NCBI GenBank assembly: GCA_900893395.1
Contig: CAAHFI011732997.1
Coordinates: 1-33,451 of the forward strand
From: Euglena gracilis
Lineage: Eukaryota > Euglenozoa > Euglenophyceae > Euglenales > Euglenaceae
Direction of reading: 5' to 3'
DNA length: 33,451 nucleotides
Of the stretch, positions 1-12,200 are shown in pieces. A program made the position numbers and the translations under genes. The notes under the pieces were generated by a model that did not search any database, was not told the DNA's origin, and saw only the letters and a list, made by a program, of their open reading frames with translations. Each line of letters opens with the position of its first letter. Position 1 is the stretch's first letter.

Positions 1-2680
1 GAACTGGGGTCAGCGGGGCCCGGGTAACAAGGAACCTGGCTTGAGGTCCAGAACCGGGGTATAACCAGGAAACCGATGGCACCTCAGTCGGAGCTGAAGG
101 AGGCAGATTTCACCCGGATTCACCCGGAACGCGTGTCTAGGGGTGTGAAATACATGCAGCCGGAAGATTTGGAGGGGTCAATCCGGGTGAATCGGGTGCC
201 TGGGACCCTATGGAACTGGGGTCAGCGGGGGCCCGGGTAACAAGGAACCTGGCTTGAGGTCCAGAACCGGGGTATAACCAGGAAACCGATTGGCACCTCA
301 GTCGAGCTGAAGGAGGCAGATTTCACCCGGATTCACCCGGAACGCGTGTCTAGGGGTGTGAAATACATGCAGCCGGAAGATTTGGAGGGGTCAATCCGGG
401 TGAATCGGGTGCCTGGGACCCTATGGAACTGGGGTCAGCGGGGGCCCGGGTAACAAGGAACCTGGCTTGAGGTCCAGAACCGGGGTATAACCAGGAAACC
501 GATTGGCACCTCAGTCGAGCTGAAGGAGGCAGATTTCACCCGGATTCACCCGGAACGCGTGTCTAGGGGTGTGAAATACATGCAGCCGGAAGATTTGGAG
601 GGGTCAATCCGGGTGAATCGGGTGCCTGGGACCCTATGGAACTGGGGTCAGCGGGGCCCGGGTAACAAGGAACCTGGCTTGAGGTCCAGAACCGGGGTAT
701 AACCAGGAAACCGATTGGCACCTCAGTCGAGCTGAAGGAGGCAGATTTCACCCGGATTCACCCGGAACGCGTGTCTAGGGGTGTGAAATACATGCAGCCG
801 GAAGATTTGGAGGGGTCAATCCGGGTGAATCGGGTGCCTGGGACCCTATGGAACTGGGGTCAGCGGGGGCCCGTAACAAGGAACCTGGCTTGAGGTCCAG
901 AACCGGGGTATAACCAGGAAACCGATTGGCACCTCAGTCGAGCTGAAGGAGGCAGATTTCACCCGGATTCACCCGGAACGCGTGTCTAGGGGTGTGAAAT
1001 ACATGCAGCCGGAAGATTTGGAGGGGTCAATCCGGGTGAATCGGGTGCCTGGGACCCTATGGAACTGGGGTCAGCGGGGCCCGGGTAACAAGGAACCTGG
1101 CTTGAGGTCCAGAACCGGGGTATAACCAGGAAACCGATTGGCACCTCAGTCGAGCTGAAGGAGGCAGATTTCACCCGGATTCACCCGGAACGCGTGTCTA
1201 GGGGTGTGAAATACATGCAGCCGGAAGATTTGGAGGGGTCAATCCGGGTGAATCGGGTGCCTGGGACCCTATGGAACTGGGGTCAGCGGGGGCCCGGGTA
1301 ACAAGGAACCTGGCTTGAGGTCCAGAACCGGGTATAACCAGGAAACCGATTGGCACCTCAGTCGAGCTGAAGGAGGCAGATTTCACCCGGATTCACCCGG
1401 AACGCGTGTCTAGGGGTGTGAAATACATGCAGCCGGAAGATTTGGAGGGGTCAATCCGGGTGAATCGGGTGCCTGGGACCCTATGGAACTGGGGTCAGCG
1501 GGGGCCCGGGTAACAAGGAACCTGGCTTGAGGTCCAGAACCGGGGTATAACCAGGAAACCGATTGGCACCTCAGTCGAGCTGAAGGAGGCAGATTTCACC
1601 CGGATTCACCCGGAACCGTGTCTAGGGGTGTGAAATACATGCAGCCGGAAGATTTGGAGGGGTCAATCCGGGTGAATCGGGTGCCTGGGACCCTATGGAA
1701 CTGGGGTCAGCGGGGGCCCGGGTAACAAGGAACCTGGCTTGAGGTCCAGAACCGGGGTATAACCAGGAAACCGATTGGCACCTCAGTCGAGCTGAAGGAG
1801 GCAGATTTCACCCGGATTCACCCGGAACGCGTGTCTAGGGGTGTGAAATACATGCAGCCGGAAGATTTGGAGGGGTCAATCCGGGTGAATCGGGTGCCTG
1901 GGACCCTATGGAACTGGGGTCAGCGGGGGCCCGGGTAACAAGGAACCTGGCTTGAGGTCCAGAACCGGGGTATAACCAGGAAACCGATTGGCACCTCAGT
2001 CGAGCTGAAGGAGGCAGATTTCACCCGGATTCACCCGGAACGCGTGTCTAGGGGTGTGAAATACATGCAGCCGGAAGATTTGGAGGGGTCAATCCGGGTG
2101 AATCGGGTGCCTGGGACCCTATGGAACTGGGGTCAGCGGGGGCCCGGGTAACAAGGAACCTGGCTTGAGGTCCAGAACCGGGTATAACCAGGAAACCGAT
2201 TGGCACCTCAGTCGAGCTGAAGGAGGCAGATTTCACCCGGATTCACCCGGAACGCGTGTCTAGGGGTGTGAAATACATGCAGCCGGAAGATTTGGAGGGG
2301 TCAATCCGGGTGAATCGGGTGCCTGGGACCCTATGGAACTGGGGTCAGCGGGGGCCCGGGTAACAAGGAACCTGGCTTGAGGTCCAGAACCGGGGTATAA
2401 CCAGGAAACCGATTGGCACCTCAGTCGAGCTGAAGGAGGCAGATTTCACCCGGATTCACCCGGAACGCGTGTCTAGGGGTGTGAAATACATGCAGCCGGA
2501 AGATTTGGAGGGGTCAATCCGGGTGAATCGGGTGCCTGGGACCCTATGGAACTGGGGTCAGCGGGGGCCCGGGTAACAAGGAACCTGGCTTGAGGTCCAG
2601 AACCGGGTATAACCAGGAAACCGATTGGCACCTCAGTCGAGCTGAAGGAGGCAGATTTCACCCGGATTCACCCGGAACGC
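1..2680. repeat. Left segment: near-consensus units with a few 1-2-bp variants
   Basis: A partial unit (1-132) and twelve complete units. The partial unit differs from consensus at two places near 75-92 (one T lost in GATGGC, one G gained in GTCGGAG), which are not seen elsewhere. Units at 559 and 982 have the four-G form; the unit at 771 lost two G in CCCGTAAC (211 bp); units at 1194, 2044 and 2469 have the three-G form ACCGGGTATA (212 bp); the unit at 1406 ends in GGAACCGTG. All other units are 213 bp. Nothing except satellite is present. Confidence 0.9.
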
Positions 2681-3082
2681 GTGTCTAGGGGTGTGAAATA
2701 CATGCAGCCGGAAGATTTGGAGGGGTCAATCCGGGTGAATCGGGTGCCTGGGACCCTATGGAACTGGGGTCAGCGGGGGCCCGGGTAACAAGGAACCTGG
2801 CTTGAGGTCCAGAACCGGGGTATAACCAGGAAACCGATTGGCACCTCAGTCGAGCTGAAGGAGGCAGATTTCACCCGGATTCACCCGGAACGCGTGTCTA
2901 GGGGTGTGAAATACATGCAGCCGGAAGATTTGGAGGGGTCAATCCGGGTGAATCGGGTGCCTGGGACCCTATGGAACTGGGGTCAGCGGGGGCCCGGGTA
3001 ACAAGGAACCTGGCTTGAGGTCCAGAACCGGGGTATAACCAGGAAACCGATTGGCACCTCAGTCGAGCTGAAGGAGGCAGAT

Positions 3083-3102
3083 TTCACCCGGATTCACCCG
3101 GA
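3083..3102. repeat. 10-bp direct repeat (two copies of TTCACCCGGA) inside each unit
   Basis: TTCACCCGGA occurs twice without a gap at 3083-3092 and 3093-3102, and at the same place in nearly every unit. Its length is close to one helical turn. A related inverted copy lies at 3156-3172. In the unit beginning at 23254 one of the two 10-mers is missing (near 23430), the change expected from slippage between the two copies. The 10-mer may be a remnant of a shorter ancestral repeat; that is inference. Confidence 0.85.
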
Positions 3103-3172
3103 ACGCGTGTCTAGGGGTGTGAAATACATGCAGCCGGAAGATTTGGAGGGGTCAATCCGGGTGAATCGGGTG
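3085..3172. other. Inverted repeat with potential hairpin or cruciform, once per unit
   Basis: The left arm CACCCGGATTCACCCGGA (3085-3102, 18 nt) is complementary to the right arm TCCGGGTGAATCGGGTG (3156-3172, 17 nt), with every base paired except one extra C:G position in the left arm. The loop is 53 nt (3103-3155). The pair recurs in almost every unit, for example 111-128 with 182-198. The arms derive from the 10-mer in direct and inverted orientation. The single unpaired base and the long loop make spontaneous extrusion in duplex DNA less likely than hairpin formation in single-stranded DNA or in a transcript. Function is unknown. Confidence 0.8.
3103..3108. other. ACGCGT at the unit junction, diagnostic for one unit class
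   Basis: Most units from the left edge to about 17.3 kb end in GGAACGCGTGTC and so carry ACGCGT (an MluI recognition sequence) once per unit; an exception near 1618 reads GGAACCGTG. In the block 17362-22629 the junction reads GGAACGGTG or GGAACGGGTG and the site is lost. It returns at 22842-24276 and then alternates with GGTG, GTG and GGGTG forms to the right edge. This makes the junction the clearest marker for telling unit classes apart. Any digestion pattern is inferred from the sequence. Confidence 0.85.
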
Positions 3173-3178
3173 CCTGGG
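3148..3178 (+). other. Canonical G-quadruplex motif, once per unit
   Basis: Four G-runs at 3148-3151, 3159-3161, 3168-3170 and 3176-3178 are separated by loops of 7, 6 and 5 nt, which fits the standard rule of four runs of at least three G with loops of 1-7 nt. The same motif is present in nearly all units, always on the + strand, for example 174-204. It is lost in the last two copies at the right edge, where the second and third runs are shortened. Folding is predicted from the motif only. The second and third runs are also part of the right arm of the inverted repeat, so the two structures cannot form on the same strand at once. Confidence 0.85.
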
Positions 3179-3191
3179 ACCCTATGGAACT

Positions 3192-3211
3192 GGGGTCAGC
3201 GGGGGCCCGGG
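3192..3211 (+). other. G-run and GGGCCCGGG palindrome cluster; main length-variable site
   Basis: A run of four G, a run of five G and CCCGGG follow each other closely. GGGCCC (3203-3208) and CCCGGG (3206-3211) are overlapping palindromes. With the downstream G-run in the unit this gives three or more closely spaced G-runs, a possible second, weaker quadruplex. The five-G run is one of the most variable places in the array: many units have four G instead, shortening the unit by one base (for example units at 559, 982, 15241, 15453, 26184, 32086). The run in ACCGGGGTATA further on is the other main variable site. Confidence 0.75.
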
Positions 3212-6200
3212 TAACAAGGAACCTGGCTTGAGGTCCAGAACCGGGGTATAACCAGGAAACCGATTGGCACCTCAGTCGAGCTGAAGGAGGCAGATTTCAC
3301 CCGGATTCACCCGGAACGCGTGTCTAGGGGTGTGAAATACATGCAGCCGGAAGATTTGGAGGGGTCAATCCGGGTGAATCGGGTGCCTGGGACCCTATGG
3401 AACTGGGGTCAGCGGGGGCCCGGGTAACAAGGAACCTGGCTTGAGGTCCAGAACCGGGGTATAACCAGGAAACCGATTGGCACCTCAGTCGAGCTGAAGG
3501 AGGCAGATTTCACCCGGATTCACCCGGAACGCGTGTCTAGGGGTGTGAAATACATGCAGCCGGAAGATTTGGAGGGGTCAATCCGGGTGAATCGGGTGCC
3601 TGGGACCCTATGGAACTGGGGTCAGCGGGGGCCCGGGTAACAAGGAACCTGGCTTGAGGTCCAGAACCGGGGTATAACCAGGAAACCGATTGGCACCTCA
3701 GTCGAGCTGAAGGAGGCAGATTTCACCCGGATTCACCCGGAACGCGTGTCTAGGGGTGTGAAATACATGCAGCCGGAAGATTTGGAGGGGTCAATCCGGG
3801 TGAATCGGGTGCCTGGGACCCTATGGAACTGGGGTCAGCGGGGGCCCGGGTAACAAGGAACCTGGCTTGAGGTCCAGAACCGGGGTATAACCAGGAAACC
3901 GATTGGCACCTCAGTCGAGCTGAAGGAGGCAGATTTCACCCGGATTCACCCGGAACGCGTGTCTAGGGGTGTGAAATACATGCAGCCGGAAGATTTGGAG
4001 GGGTCAATCCGGGTGAATCGGGTGCCTGGGACCCTATGGAACTGGGGTCAGCGGGGGCCCGGGTAACAAGGAACCTGGCTTGAGGTCCAGAACCGGGGTA
4101 TAACCAGGAAACCGATTGGCACCTCAGTCGAGCTGAAGGAGGCAGATTTCACCCGGATTCACCCGGAACGCGTGTCTAGGGGTGTGAAATACATGCAGCC
4201 GGAAGATTTGGAGGGGTCAATCCGGGTGAATCGGGTGCCTGGGACCCTATGGAACTGGGGTCAGCGGGGGCCCGGGTAACAAGGAACCTGGCTTGAGGTC
4301 CAGAACCGGGGTATAACCAGGAAACCGATTGGCACCTCAGTCGAGCTGAAGGAGGCAGATTTCACCCGGATTCACCCGGAACGCGTGTCTAGGGGTGTGA
4401 AATACATGCAGCCGGAAGATTTGGAGGGGTCAATCCGGGTGAATCGGGTGCCTGGGACCCTATGGAACTGGGGTCAGCGGGGGCCCGGGTAACAAGGAAC
4501 CTGGCTTGAGGTCCAGAACCGGGGTATAACCAGGAAACCGATTGGCACCTCAGTCGAGCTGAAGGAGGCAGATTTCACCCGGATTCACCCGGAACGCGTG
4601 TCTAGGGGTGTGAAATACATGCAGCCGGAAGATTTGGAGGGGTCAATCCGGGTGAATCGGGTGCCTGGGACCCTATGGAACTGGGGTCAGCGGGGGCCCG
4701 GGTAACAAGGAACCTGGCTTGAGGTCCAGAACCGGGGTATAACCAGGAAACCGATTGGCACCTCAGTCGAGCTGAAGGAGGCAGATTTCACCCGGATTCA
4801 CCCGGAACGCGTGTCTAGGGGTGTGAAATACATGCAGCCGGAAGATTTGGAGGGGTCAATCCGGGTGAATCGGGTGCCTGGGACCCTATGGAACTGGGGT
4901 CAGCGGGGGCCCGGGTAACAAGGAACCTGGCTTGAGGTCCAGAACCGGGGTATAACCAGGAAACCGATTGGCACCTCAGTCGAGCTGAAGGAGGCAGATT
5001 TCACCCGGATTCACCCGGAACGCGTGTCTAGGGGTGTGAAATACATGCAGCCGGAAGATTTGGAGGGGTCAATCCGGGTGAATCGGGTGCCTGGGACCCT
5101 ATGGAACTGGGGTCAGCGGGGGCCCGGGTAACAAGGAACCTGGCTTGAGGTCCAGAACCGGGGTATAACCAGGAAACCGATTGGCACCTCAGTCGAGCTG
5201 AAGGAGGCAGATTTCACCCGGATTCACCCGGAACGCGTGTCTAGGGGTGTGAAATACATGCAGCCGGAAGATTTGGAGGGGTCAATCCGGGTGAATCGGG
5301 TGCCTGGGACCCTATGGAACTGGGGTCAGCGGGGGCCCGGGTAACAAGGAACCTGGCTTGAGGTCCAGAACCGGGGTATAACCAGGAAACCGATTGGCAC
5401 CTCAGTCGAGCTGAAGGAGGCAGATTTCACCCGGATTCACCCGGAACGCGTGTCTAGGGGTGTGAAATACATGCAGCCGGAAGATTTGGAGGGGTCAATC
5501 CGGGTGAATCGGGTGCCTGGGACCCTATGGAACTGGGGTCAGCGGGGGCCCGGGTAACAAGGAACCTGGCTTGAGGTCCAGAACCGGGGTATAACCAGGA
5601 AACCGATTGGCACCTCAGTCGAGCTGAAGGAGGCAGATTTCACCCGGATTCACCCGGAACGCGTGTCTAGGGGTGTGAAATACATGCAGCCGGAAGATTT
5701 GGAGGGGTCAATCCGGGTGAATCGGGTGCCTGGGACCCTATGGAACTGGGGTCAGCGGGGGCCCGGGTAACAAGGAACCTGGCTTGAGGTCCAGAACCGG
5801 GTATAACCAGGAAACCGATTGGCACCTCAGTCGAGCTGAAGGAGGCAGATTTCACCCGGATTCACCCGGAACGCGTGTCTAGGGGTGTGAAATACATGCA
5901 GCCGGAAGATTTGGAGGGGTCAATCCGGGTGAATCGGGTGCCTGGGACCCTATGGAACTGGGGTCAGCGGGGGCCCGGGTAACAAGGAACCTGGCTTGAG
6001 GTCCAGAACCGGGGTATAACCAGGAAACCGATTGGCACCTCAGTCGAGCTGAAGGAGGCAGATTTCACCCGGATTCACCCGGAACGCGTGTCTAGGGGTG
6101 TGAAATACATGCAGCCGGAAGATTTGGAGGGGTCAATCCGGGTGAATCGGGTGCCTGGGACCCTATGGAACTGGGGTCAGCGGGGGCCCGGGTAACAAGG

Positions 6201-9200
6201 AACCTGGCTTGAGGTCCAGAACCGGGGTATAACCAGGAAACCGATTGGCACCTCAGTCGAGCTGAAGGAGGCAGATTTCACCCGGATTCACCCGGAACGC
6301 GTGTCTAGGGGTGTGAAATACATGCAGCCGGAAGATTTGGAGGGGTCAATCCGGGTGAATCGGGTGCCTGGGACCCTATGGAACTGGGGTCAGCGGGGGC
6401 CCGGGTAACAAGGAACCTGGCTTGAGGTCCAGAACCGGGGTATAACCAGGAAACCGATTGGCACCTCAGTCGAGCTGAAGGAGGCAGATTTCACCCGGAT
6501 TCACCCGGAACGCGTGTCTAGGGGTGTGAAATACATGCAGCCGGAAGATTTGGAGGGGTCAATCCGGGTGAATCGGGTGCCTGGGACCCTATGGAACTGG
6601 GGTCAGCGGGGGCCCGGGTAACAAGGAACCTGGCTTGAGGTCCAGAACCGGGGTATAACCAGGAAACCGATTGGCACCTCAGTCGAGCTGAAGGAGGCAG
6701 ATTTCACCCGGATTCACCCGGAACGCGTGTCTAGGGGTGTGAAATACATGCAGCCGGAAGATTTGGAGGGGTCAATCCGGGTGAATCGGGTGCCTGGGAC
6801 CCTATGGAACTGGGGTCAGCGGGGGCCCGGGTAACAAGGAACCTGGCTTGAGGTCCAGAACCGGGGTATAACCAGGAAACCGATTGGCACCTCAGTCGAG
6901 CTGAAGGAGGCAGATTTCACCCGGATTCACCCGGAACGCGTGTCTAGGGGTGTGAAATACATGCAGCCGGAAGATTTGGAGGGGTCAATCCGGGTGAATC
7001 GGGTGCCTGGGACCCTATGGAACTGGGGTCAGCGGGGGCCCGGGTAACAAGGAACCTGGCTTGAGGTCCAGAACCGGGGTATAACCAGGAAACCGATTGG
7101 CACCTCAGTCGAGCTGAAGGAGGCAGATTTCACCCGGATTCACCCGGAACGCGTGTCTAGGGGTGTGAAATACATGCAGCCGGAAGATTTGGAGGGGTCA
7201 ATCCGGGTGAATCGGGTGCCTGGGACCCTATGGAACTGGGGTCAGCGGGGGCCCGGGTAACAAGGAACCTGGCTTGAGGTCCAGAACCGGGGTATAACCA
7301 GGAAACCGATTGGCACCTCAGTCGAGCTGAAGGAGGCAGATTTCACCCGGATTCACCCGGAACGCGTGTCTAGGGGTGTGAAATACATGCAGCCGGAAGA
7401 TTTGGAGGGGTCAATCCGGGTGAATCGGGTGCCTGGGACCCTATGGAACTGGGGTCAGCGGGGGCCCGGGTAACAAGGAACCTGGCTTGAGGTCCAGAAC
7501 CGGGTATAACCAGGAAACCGATTGGCACCTCAGTCGAGCTGAAGGAGGCAGATTTCACCCGGATTCACCCGGAACGCGTGTCTAGGGGTGTGAAATACAT
7601 GCAGCCGGAAGATTTGGAGGGGTCAATCCGGGTGAATCGGGTGCCTGGGACCCTATGGAACTGGGGTCAGCGGGGGCCCGGGTAACAAGGAACCTGGCTT
7701 GAGGTCCAGAACCGGGGTATAACCAGGAAACCGATTGGCACCTCAGTCGAGCTGAAGGAGGCAGATTTCACCCGGATTCACCCGGAACGCGTGTCTAGGG
7801 GTGTGAAATACATGCAGCCGGAAGATTTGGAGGGGTCAATCCGGGTGAATCGGGTGCCTGGGACCCTATGGAACTGGGGTCAGCGGGGGCCCGGGTAACA
7901 AGGAACCTGGCTTGAGGTCCAGAACCGGGGTATAACCAGGAAACCGATTGGCACCTCAGTCGAGCTGAAGGAGGCAGATTTCACCCGGATTCACCCGGAA
8001 CGCGTGTCTAGGGGTGTGAAATACATGCAGCCGGAAGATTTGGAGGGGTCAATCCGGGTGAATCGGGTGCCTGGGACCCTATGGAACTGGGGTCAGCGGG
8101 GGCCCGGGTAACAAGGAACCTGGCTTGAGGTCCAGAACCGGGGTATAACCAGGAAACCGATTGGCACCTCAGTCGAGCTGAAGGAGGCAGATTTCACCCG
8201 GATTCACCCGGAACGCGTGTCTAGGGGTGTGAAATACATGCAGCCGGAAGATTTGGAGGGGTCAATCCGGGTGAATCGGGTGCCTGGGACCCTATGGAAC
8301 TGGGGTCAGCGGGGGCCCGGGTAACAAGGAACCTGGCTTGAGGTCCAGAACCGGGGTATAACCAGGAAACCGATTGGCACCTCAGTCGAGCTGAAGGAGG
8401 CAGATTTCACCCGGATTCACCCGGAACGCGTGTCTAGGGGTGTGAAATACATGCAGCCGGAAGATTTGGAGGGGTCAATCCGGGTGAATCGGGTGCCTGG
8501 GACCCTATGGAACTGGGGTCAGCGGGGGCCCGGGTAACAAGGAACCTGGCTTGAGGTCCAGAACCGGGGTATAACCAGGAAACCGATTGGCACCTCAGTC
8601 GAGCTGAAGGAGGCAGATTTCACCCGGATTCACCCGGAACGCGTGTCTAGGGGTGTGAAATACATGCAGCCGGAAGATTTGGAGGGGTCAATCCGGGTGA
8701 ATCGGGTGCCTGGGACCCTATGGAACTGGGGTCAGCGGGGGCCCGGGTAACAAGGAACCTGGCTTGAGGTCCAGAACCGGGGTATAACCAGGAAACCGAT
8801 TGGCACCTCAGTCGAGCTGAAGGAGGCAGATTTCACCCGGATTCACCCGGAACGCGTGTCTAGGGGTGTGAAATACATGCAGCCGGAAGATTTGGAGGGG
8901 TCAATCCGGGTGAATCGGGTGCCTGGGACCCTATGGAACTGGGGTCAGCGGGGGCCCGGGTAACAAGGAACCTGGCTTGAGGTCCAGAACCGGGGTATAA
9001 CCAGGAAACCGATTGGCACCTCAGTCGAGCTGAAGGAGGCAGATTTCACCCGGATTCACCCGGAACGCGTGTCTAGGGGTGTGAAATACATGCAGCCGGA
9101 AGATTTGGAGGGGTCAATCCGGGTGAATCGGGTGCCTGGGACCCTATGGAACTGGGGTCAGCGGGGGCCCGGGTAACAAGGAACCTGGCTTGAGGTCCAG

Positions 9201-12200
9201 AACCGGGGTATAACCAGGAAACCGATTGGCACCTCAGTCGAGCTGAAGGAGGCAGATTTCACCCGGATTCACCCGGAACGCGTGTCTAGGGGTGTGAAAT
9301 ACATGCAGCCGGAAGATTTGGAGGGGTCAATCCGGGTGAATCGGGTGCCTGGGACCCTATGGAACTGGGGTCAGCGGGGGCCCGGGTAACAAGGAACCTG
9401 GCTTGAGGTCCAGAACCGGGGTATAACCAGGAAACCGATTGGCACCTCAGTCGAGCTGAAGGAGGCAGATTTCACCCGGATTCACCCGGAACGCGTGTCT
9501 AGGGGTGTGAAATACATGCAGCCGGAAGATTTGGAGGGGTCAATCCGGGTGAATCGGGTGCCTGGGACCCTATGGAACTGGGGTCAGCGGGGGCCCGGGT
9601 AACAAGGAACCTGGCTTGAGGTCCAGAACCGGGGTATAACCAGGAAACCGATTGGCACCTCAGTCGAGCTGAAGGAGGCAGATTTCACCCGGATTCACCC
9701 GGAACGCGTGTCTAGGGGTGTGAAATACATGCAGCCGGAAGATTTGGAGGGGTCAATCCGGGTGAATCGGGTGCCTGGGACCCTATGGAACTGGGGTCAG
9801 CGGGGGCCCGGGTAACAAGGAACCTGGCTTGAGGTCCAGAACCGGGGTATAACCAGGAAACCGATTGGCACCTCAGTCGAGCTGAAGGAGGCAGATTTCA
9901 CCCGGATTCACCCGGAACGCGTGTCTAGGGGTGTGAAATACATGCAGCCGGAAGATTTGGAGGGGTCAATCCGGGTGAATCGGGTGCCTGGGACCCTATG
10001 GAACTGGGGTCAGCGGGGGCCCGGGTAACAAGGAACCTGGCTTGAGGTCCAGAACCGGGGTATAACCAGGAAACCGATTGGCACCTCAGTCGAGCTGAAG
10101 GAGGCAGATTTCACCCGGATTCACCCGGAACGCGTGTCTAGGGGTGTGAAATACATGCAGCCGGAAGATTTGGAGGGGTCAATCCGGGTGAATCGGGTGC
10201 CTGGGACCCTATGGAACTGGGGTCAGCGGGGGCCCGGGTAACAAGGAACCTGGCTTGAGGTCCAGAACCGGGGTATAACCAGGAAACCGATTGGCACCTC
10301 AGTCGAGCTGAAGGAGGCAGATTTCACCCGGATTCACCCGGAACGCGTGTCTAGGGGTGTGAAATACATGCAGCCGGAAGATTTGGAGGGGTCAATCCGG
10401 GTGAATCGGGTGCCTGGGACCCTATGGAACTGGGGTCAGCGGGGGCCCGGGTAACAAGGAACCTGGCTTGAGGTCCAGAACCGGGGTATAACCAGGAAAC
10501 CGATTGGCACCTCAGTCGAGCTGAAGGAGGCAGATTTCACCCGGATTCACCCGGAACGCGTGTCTAGGGGTGTGAAATACATGCAGCCGGAAGATTTGGA
10601 GGGGTCAATCCGGGTGAATCGGGTGCCTGGGACCCTATGGAACTGGGGTCAGCGGGGGCCCGGGTAACAAGGAACCTGGCTTGAGGTCCAGAACCGGGGT
10701 ATAACCAGGAAACCGATTGGCACCTCAGTCGAGCTGAAGGAGGCAGATTTCACCCGGATTCACCCGGAACGCGTGTCTAGGGGTGTGAAATACATGCAGC
10801 CGGAAGATTTGGAGGGGTCAATCCGGGTGAATCGGGTGCCTGGGACCCTATGGAACTGGGGTCAGCGGGGGCCCGGGTAACAAGGAACCTGGCTTGAGGT
10901 CCAGAACCGGGTATAACCAGGAAACCGATTGGCACCTCAGTCGAGCTGAAGGAGGCAGATTTCACCCGGATTCACCCGGAACGCGTGTCTAGGGGTGTGA
11001 AATACATGCAGCCGGAAGATTTGGAGGGGTCAATCCGGGTGAATCGGGTGCCTGGGACCCTATGGAACTGGGGTCAGCGGGGGCCCGGGTAACAAGGAAC
11101 CTGGCTTGAGGTCCAGAACCGGGGTATAACCAGGAAACCGATTGGCACCTCAGTCGAGCTGAAGGAGGCAGATTTCACCCGGATTCACCCGGAACGCGTG
11201 TCTAGGGGTGTGAAATACATGCAGCCGGAAGATTTGGAGGGGTCAATCCGGGTGAATCGGGTGCCTGGGACCCTATGGAACTGGGGTCAGCGGGGGCCCG
11301 GGTAACAAGGAACCTGGCTTGAGGTCCAGAACCGGGGTATAACCAGGAAACCGATTGGCACCTCAGTCGAGCTGAAGGAGGCAGATTTCACCCGGATTCA
11401 CCCGGAACGCGTGTCTAGGGGTGTGAAATACATGCAGCCGGAAGATTTGGAGGGGTCAATCCGGGTGAATCGGGTGCCTGGGACCCTATGGAACTGGGGT
11501 CAGCGGGGGCCCGGGTAACAAGGAACCTGGCTTGAGGTCCAGAACCGGGGTATAACCAGGAAACCGATTGGCACCTCAGTCGAGCTGAAGGAGGCAGATT
11601 TCACCCGGATTCACCCGGAACGCGTGTCTAGGGGTGTGAAATACATGCAGCCGGAAGATTTGGAGGGGTCAATCCGGGTGAATCGGGTGCCTGGGACCCT
11701 ATGGAACTGGGGTCAGCGGGGGCCCGGGTAACAAGGAACCTGGCTTGAGGTCCAGAACCGGGGTATAACCAGGAAACCGATTGGCACCTCAGTCGAGCTG
11801 AAGGAGGCAGATTTCACCCGGATTCACCCGGAACGCGTGTCTAGGGGTGTGAAATACATGCAGCCGGAAGATTTGGAGGGGTCAATCCGGGTGAATCGGG
11901 TGCCTGGGACCCTATGGAACTGGGGTCAGCGGGGGCCCGGGTAACAAGGAACCTGGCTTGAGGTCCAGAACCGGGTATAACCAGGAAACCGATTGGCACC
12001 TCAGTCGAGCTGAAGGAGGCAGATTTCACCCGGATTCACCCGGAACGCGTGTCTAGGGGTGTGAAATACATGCAGCCGGAAGATTTGGAGGGGTCAATCC
12101 GGGTGAATCGGGTGCCTGGGACCCTATGGAACTGGGGTCAGCGGGGGCCCGGGTAACAAGGAACCTGGCTTGAGGTCCAGAACCGGGGTATAACCAGGAA

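Larger units (their letters stand above)
3107..3319 (+). repeat. Reference 213-bp unit of the satellite
   Basis: This unit is typical of the homogeneous core and serves as the reference. By hand count it holds 76 G, 49 C and 12 CpG (counting the junction with the next unit), so about 59% GC and CpG observed/expected near 0.7. G exceeds C on the + strand, with eight runs of three or more G on that strand. Within the unit: a four-run G-quadruplex motif (3148-3178), the second hairpin arm (3156-3172), a G-run/GGGCCCGGG cluster (3192-3211), and at its end the two-copy 10-mer TTCACCCGGA that forms the first arm of the next hairpin. The unit contains stop codons in all frames on both strands. Choosing GTGTCT as unit start is arbitrary; no biological boundary is implied. 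Confidence 0.95.

Noticed and set aside
563-751. Recurring 62-codon frame on the minus strand, repeated dozens of times across the window
   Set aside because: It begins at GTG, not ATG, spans most of one satellite unit, and appears only in units with a one-base G-run loss. Identical copies at unit spacing, no domain and no neighbouring signals mark it as a by-product of the repeat.
3083-3108. CENP-B box or other known centromere protein site
   Set aside because: The consensus unit lacks the TTCG core and the downstream CGGG spacing of the CENP-B box; a resemblance to TTCACCCGGA is superficial.
3220-3250. RNA polymerase III box A/box B or tRNA-derived element
   Set aside because: GGTCCAGAACC resembles box B (GGTTCRANNCC) but with two mismatches at conserved positions, the possible box A overlaps it, and no tRNA fold or terminator T-run follows.
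3236-3250. GGTATAACC as a TATA-type promoter element
   Set aside because: It is a short chance match in a G-rich unit, repeated with the unit, and there is no gene for it to serve.
3288-3310. CTCF-like site around GAAGGAGGCAG, as in some macrosatellites
   Set aside because: Only the GGAGGCAG part agrees; the upstream half of the CTCF motif does not fit. It was not strong enough to list.
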